This document shows, piece by piece, positions 61,066-61,373 of a DNA stretch of 61,373 nucleotides. The notes beneath the pieces were generated by a model. It had not been told where the DNA came from. It made no database searches and saw only the letters and a list, made by a program, of their open reading frames with translations. The first letter of the stretch is position 1. Every line of letters begins with the position of its first letter. A program made the translations under genes and the position numbers. Source of the stretch: Vibrio sp. 10N.286.49.B1 (GTDB taxonomy: Bacteria > Pseudomonadota > Gammaproteobacteria > Enterobacterales > Vibrionaceae); NCBI RefSeq assembly GCF_002873335.1, contig NZ_MCUW01000038.1, forward strand, positions 1 through 61,373, in the 5' to 3' direction.

Positions 61066-61094
61066 AAAAAAGGCCCTGACCTAAGTCAGAGCCT
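61066..61094 (-). terminator. terminator of the rRNA-tRNA operon
   Basis: On the minus strand GGCTCTGAC-TTAG-GTCAGGGCC (9-bp stem with one G-U pair) is followed by UUUUUU, just after tRNA-Trp. Confidence 0.92.
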
Positions 61095-61100
61095 TGAATA

Positions 61101-61177
<77 letters not shown>

Positions 61178-61213
61178 GTAGTTGTTTTAAAGACTTAACT
61201 TTGTCTAAATAAA

Positions 61214-61290
61214 TGGCGGAGTGGACGGGACTCGAACCCGCGACCCCCGGCGTGACAGGCCGGTATTCTAACCAACTGAACTACCACTCC
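61214..61290 (-). tRNA. tRNA-Asp (anticodon GTC)
   Basis: A full cloverleaf with acceptor arms GGAGTGG / CCACTCC, anticodon stem-loop GCCTGTCACGC, T loop GGTTCGAGTCC, discriminator G and encoded CCA. It lies between 5S rRNA and tRNA-Trp. Confidence 0.98.
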
Positions 61291-61357
61291 GCAGTGTCTA
61301 TTCAGCATAATGCTATTTCTTGTTCTCATCTTTCATTAAAAAGATAACAACGAAATT

Positions 61358-61373
61358 AAAGCCTGGCGATGTC
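61358..61373 (-). rRNA. rrf: 5S rRNA gene, 3' end only (cut by window edge)
   Basis: On the minus strand the last 16 bases read GACATCGCCAGGCTTT, the 3' end of Vibrio 5S rRNA and its immediate flank. The rest of the rRNA operon lies beyond the window. Confidence 0.85.

Overview
The window is a bacterial chromosome segment of roughly 44-45% GC that reads as Vibrionaceae, most likely Vibrio. The evidence is the order phoB-phoR-pstS / ppx-ppk / pstCAB-phoU, enlarged PstC and PstA proteins, an OxyR2-type regulator divergent from a 2-Cys peroxiredoxin, a ChiA chitinase with the Vibrio ChiA architecture, and an rRNA operon ending in 5S-tRNA-Asp-tRNA-Trp. From memory, the block from guaA to the rRNA operon follows the gene order of V. 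cholerae chromosome I around VC0719-VC0768. No insertion sequence, prophage, integron cassette or CRISPR array is visible.

Layout, left to right. 1-11.2 kb is a nutrient-uptake block: a structured intergenic stretch, an FMN-riboswitch-controlled ribB, a secreted chitinase (chiA), a TPP-riboswitch-controlled thiamine-precursor salvage operon (thiD-thiZ-thiX-thiY-tenA), an alanine/glycine:cation symporter and an acetate/succinate transporter (satP). 11.4-26.8 kb holds guaBA (purine synthesis) divergent from xseA, a zinc-ribbon protein (yfgJ), a stand-alone alanyl-tRNA editing-like protein, the set rodZ-ispG-hisS-yfgM-bamB-der, then rlmN and ndk. 26.8-35.7 kb holds pepB, the complete isc iron-sulfur operon (iscRSUA-hscBA-fdx-iscX), trmJ and the divergent suhB. 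35.9-41.6 kb is queA-tgt-yajC-secD-secF (queuosine synthesis and protein export). 41.8-45.1 kb carries a CBS-domain protein, oxyR2/prx and cutC. 45.2-57.5 kb is the phosphate island. 57.7-61.4 kb holds rdgC, trhP-yfhL, an unrecognised small gene pair, tRNA-Trp, tRNA-Asp and the 3' end of a 5S rRNA gene, so the window stops inside an rRNA operon.

How the parts connect. The phosphate genes form a sensor-transporter-storage unit: PhoR/PhoB sense limitation, PstSCAB imports phosphate, PhoU links the two, and Ppk/Ppx build and degrade polyphosphate. A strong Pho box precedes phoB. The Isc system is set up for feedback: two adjacent type-1 IscR boxes precede iscR, and a third IscR-like box lies in the trmJ-suhB divergent region. 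Several users of iron-sulfur clusters are nearby (ispG, rlmN, yfhL). suhB carries a boxA and a stringent-type promoter, which ties it to rRNA synthesis.

Most of the window is conserved core genome. The less explained parts are the third IscR-like site, the oversized PstC/PstA periplasmic regions, the trhP-yfhL coupling, the small membrane-protein ORF plus 102-residue orphan next to the rRNA operon, and the hairpin-rich stretch antisense to and upstream of ribB.
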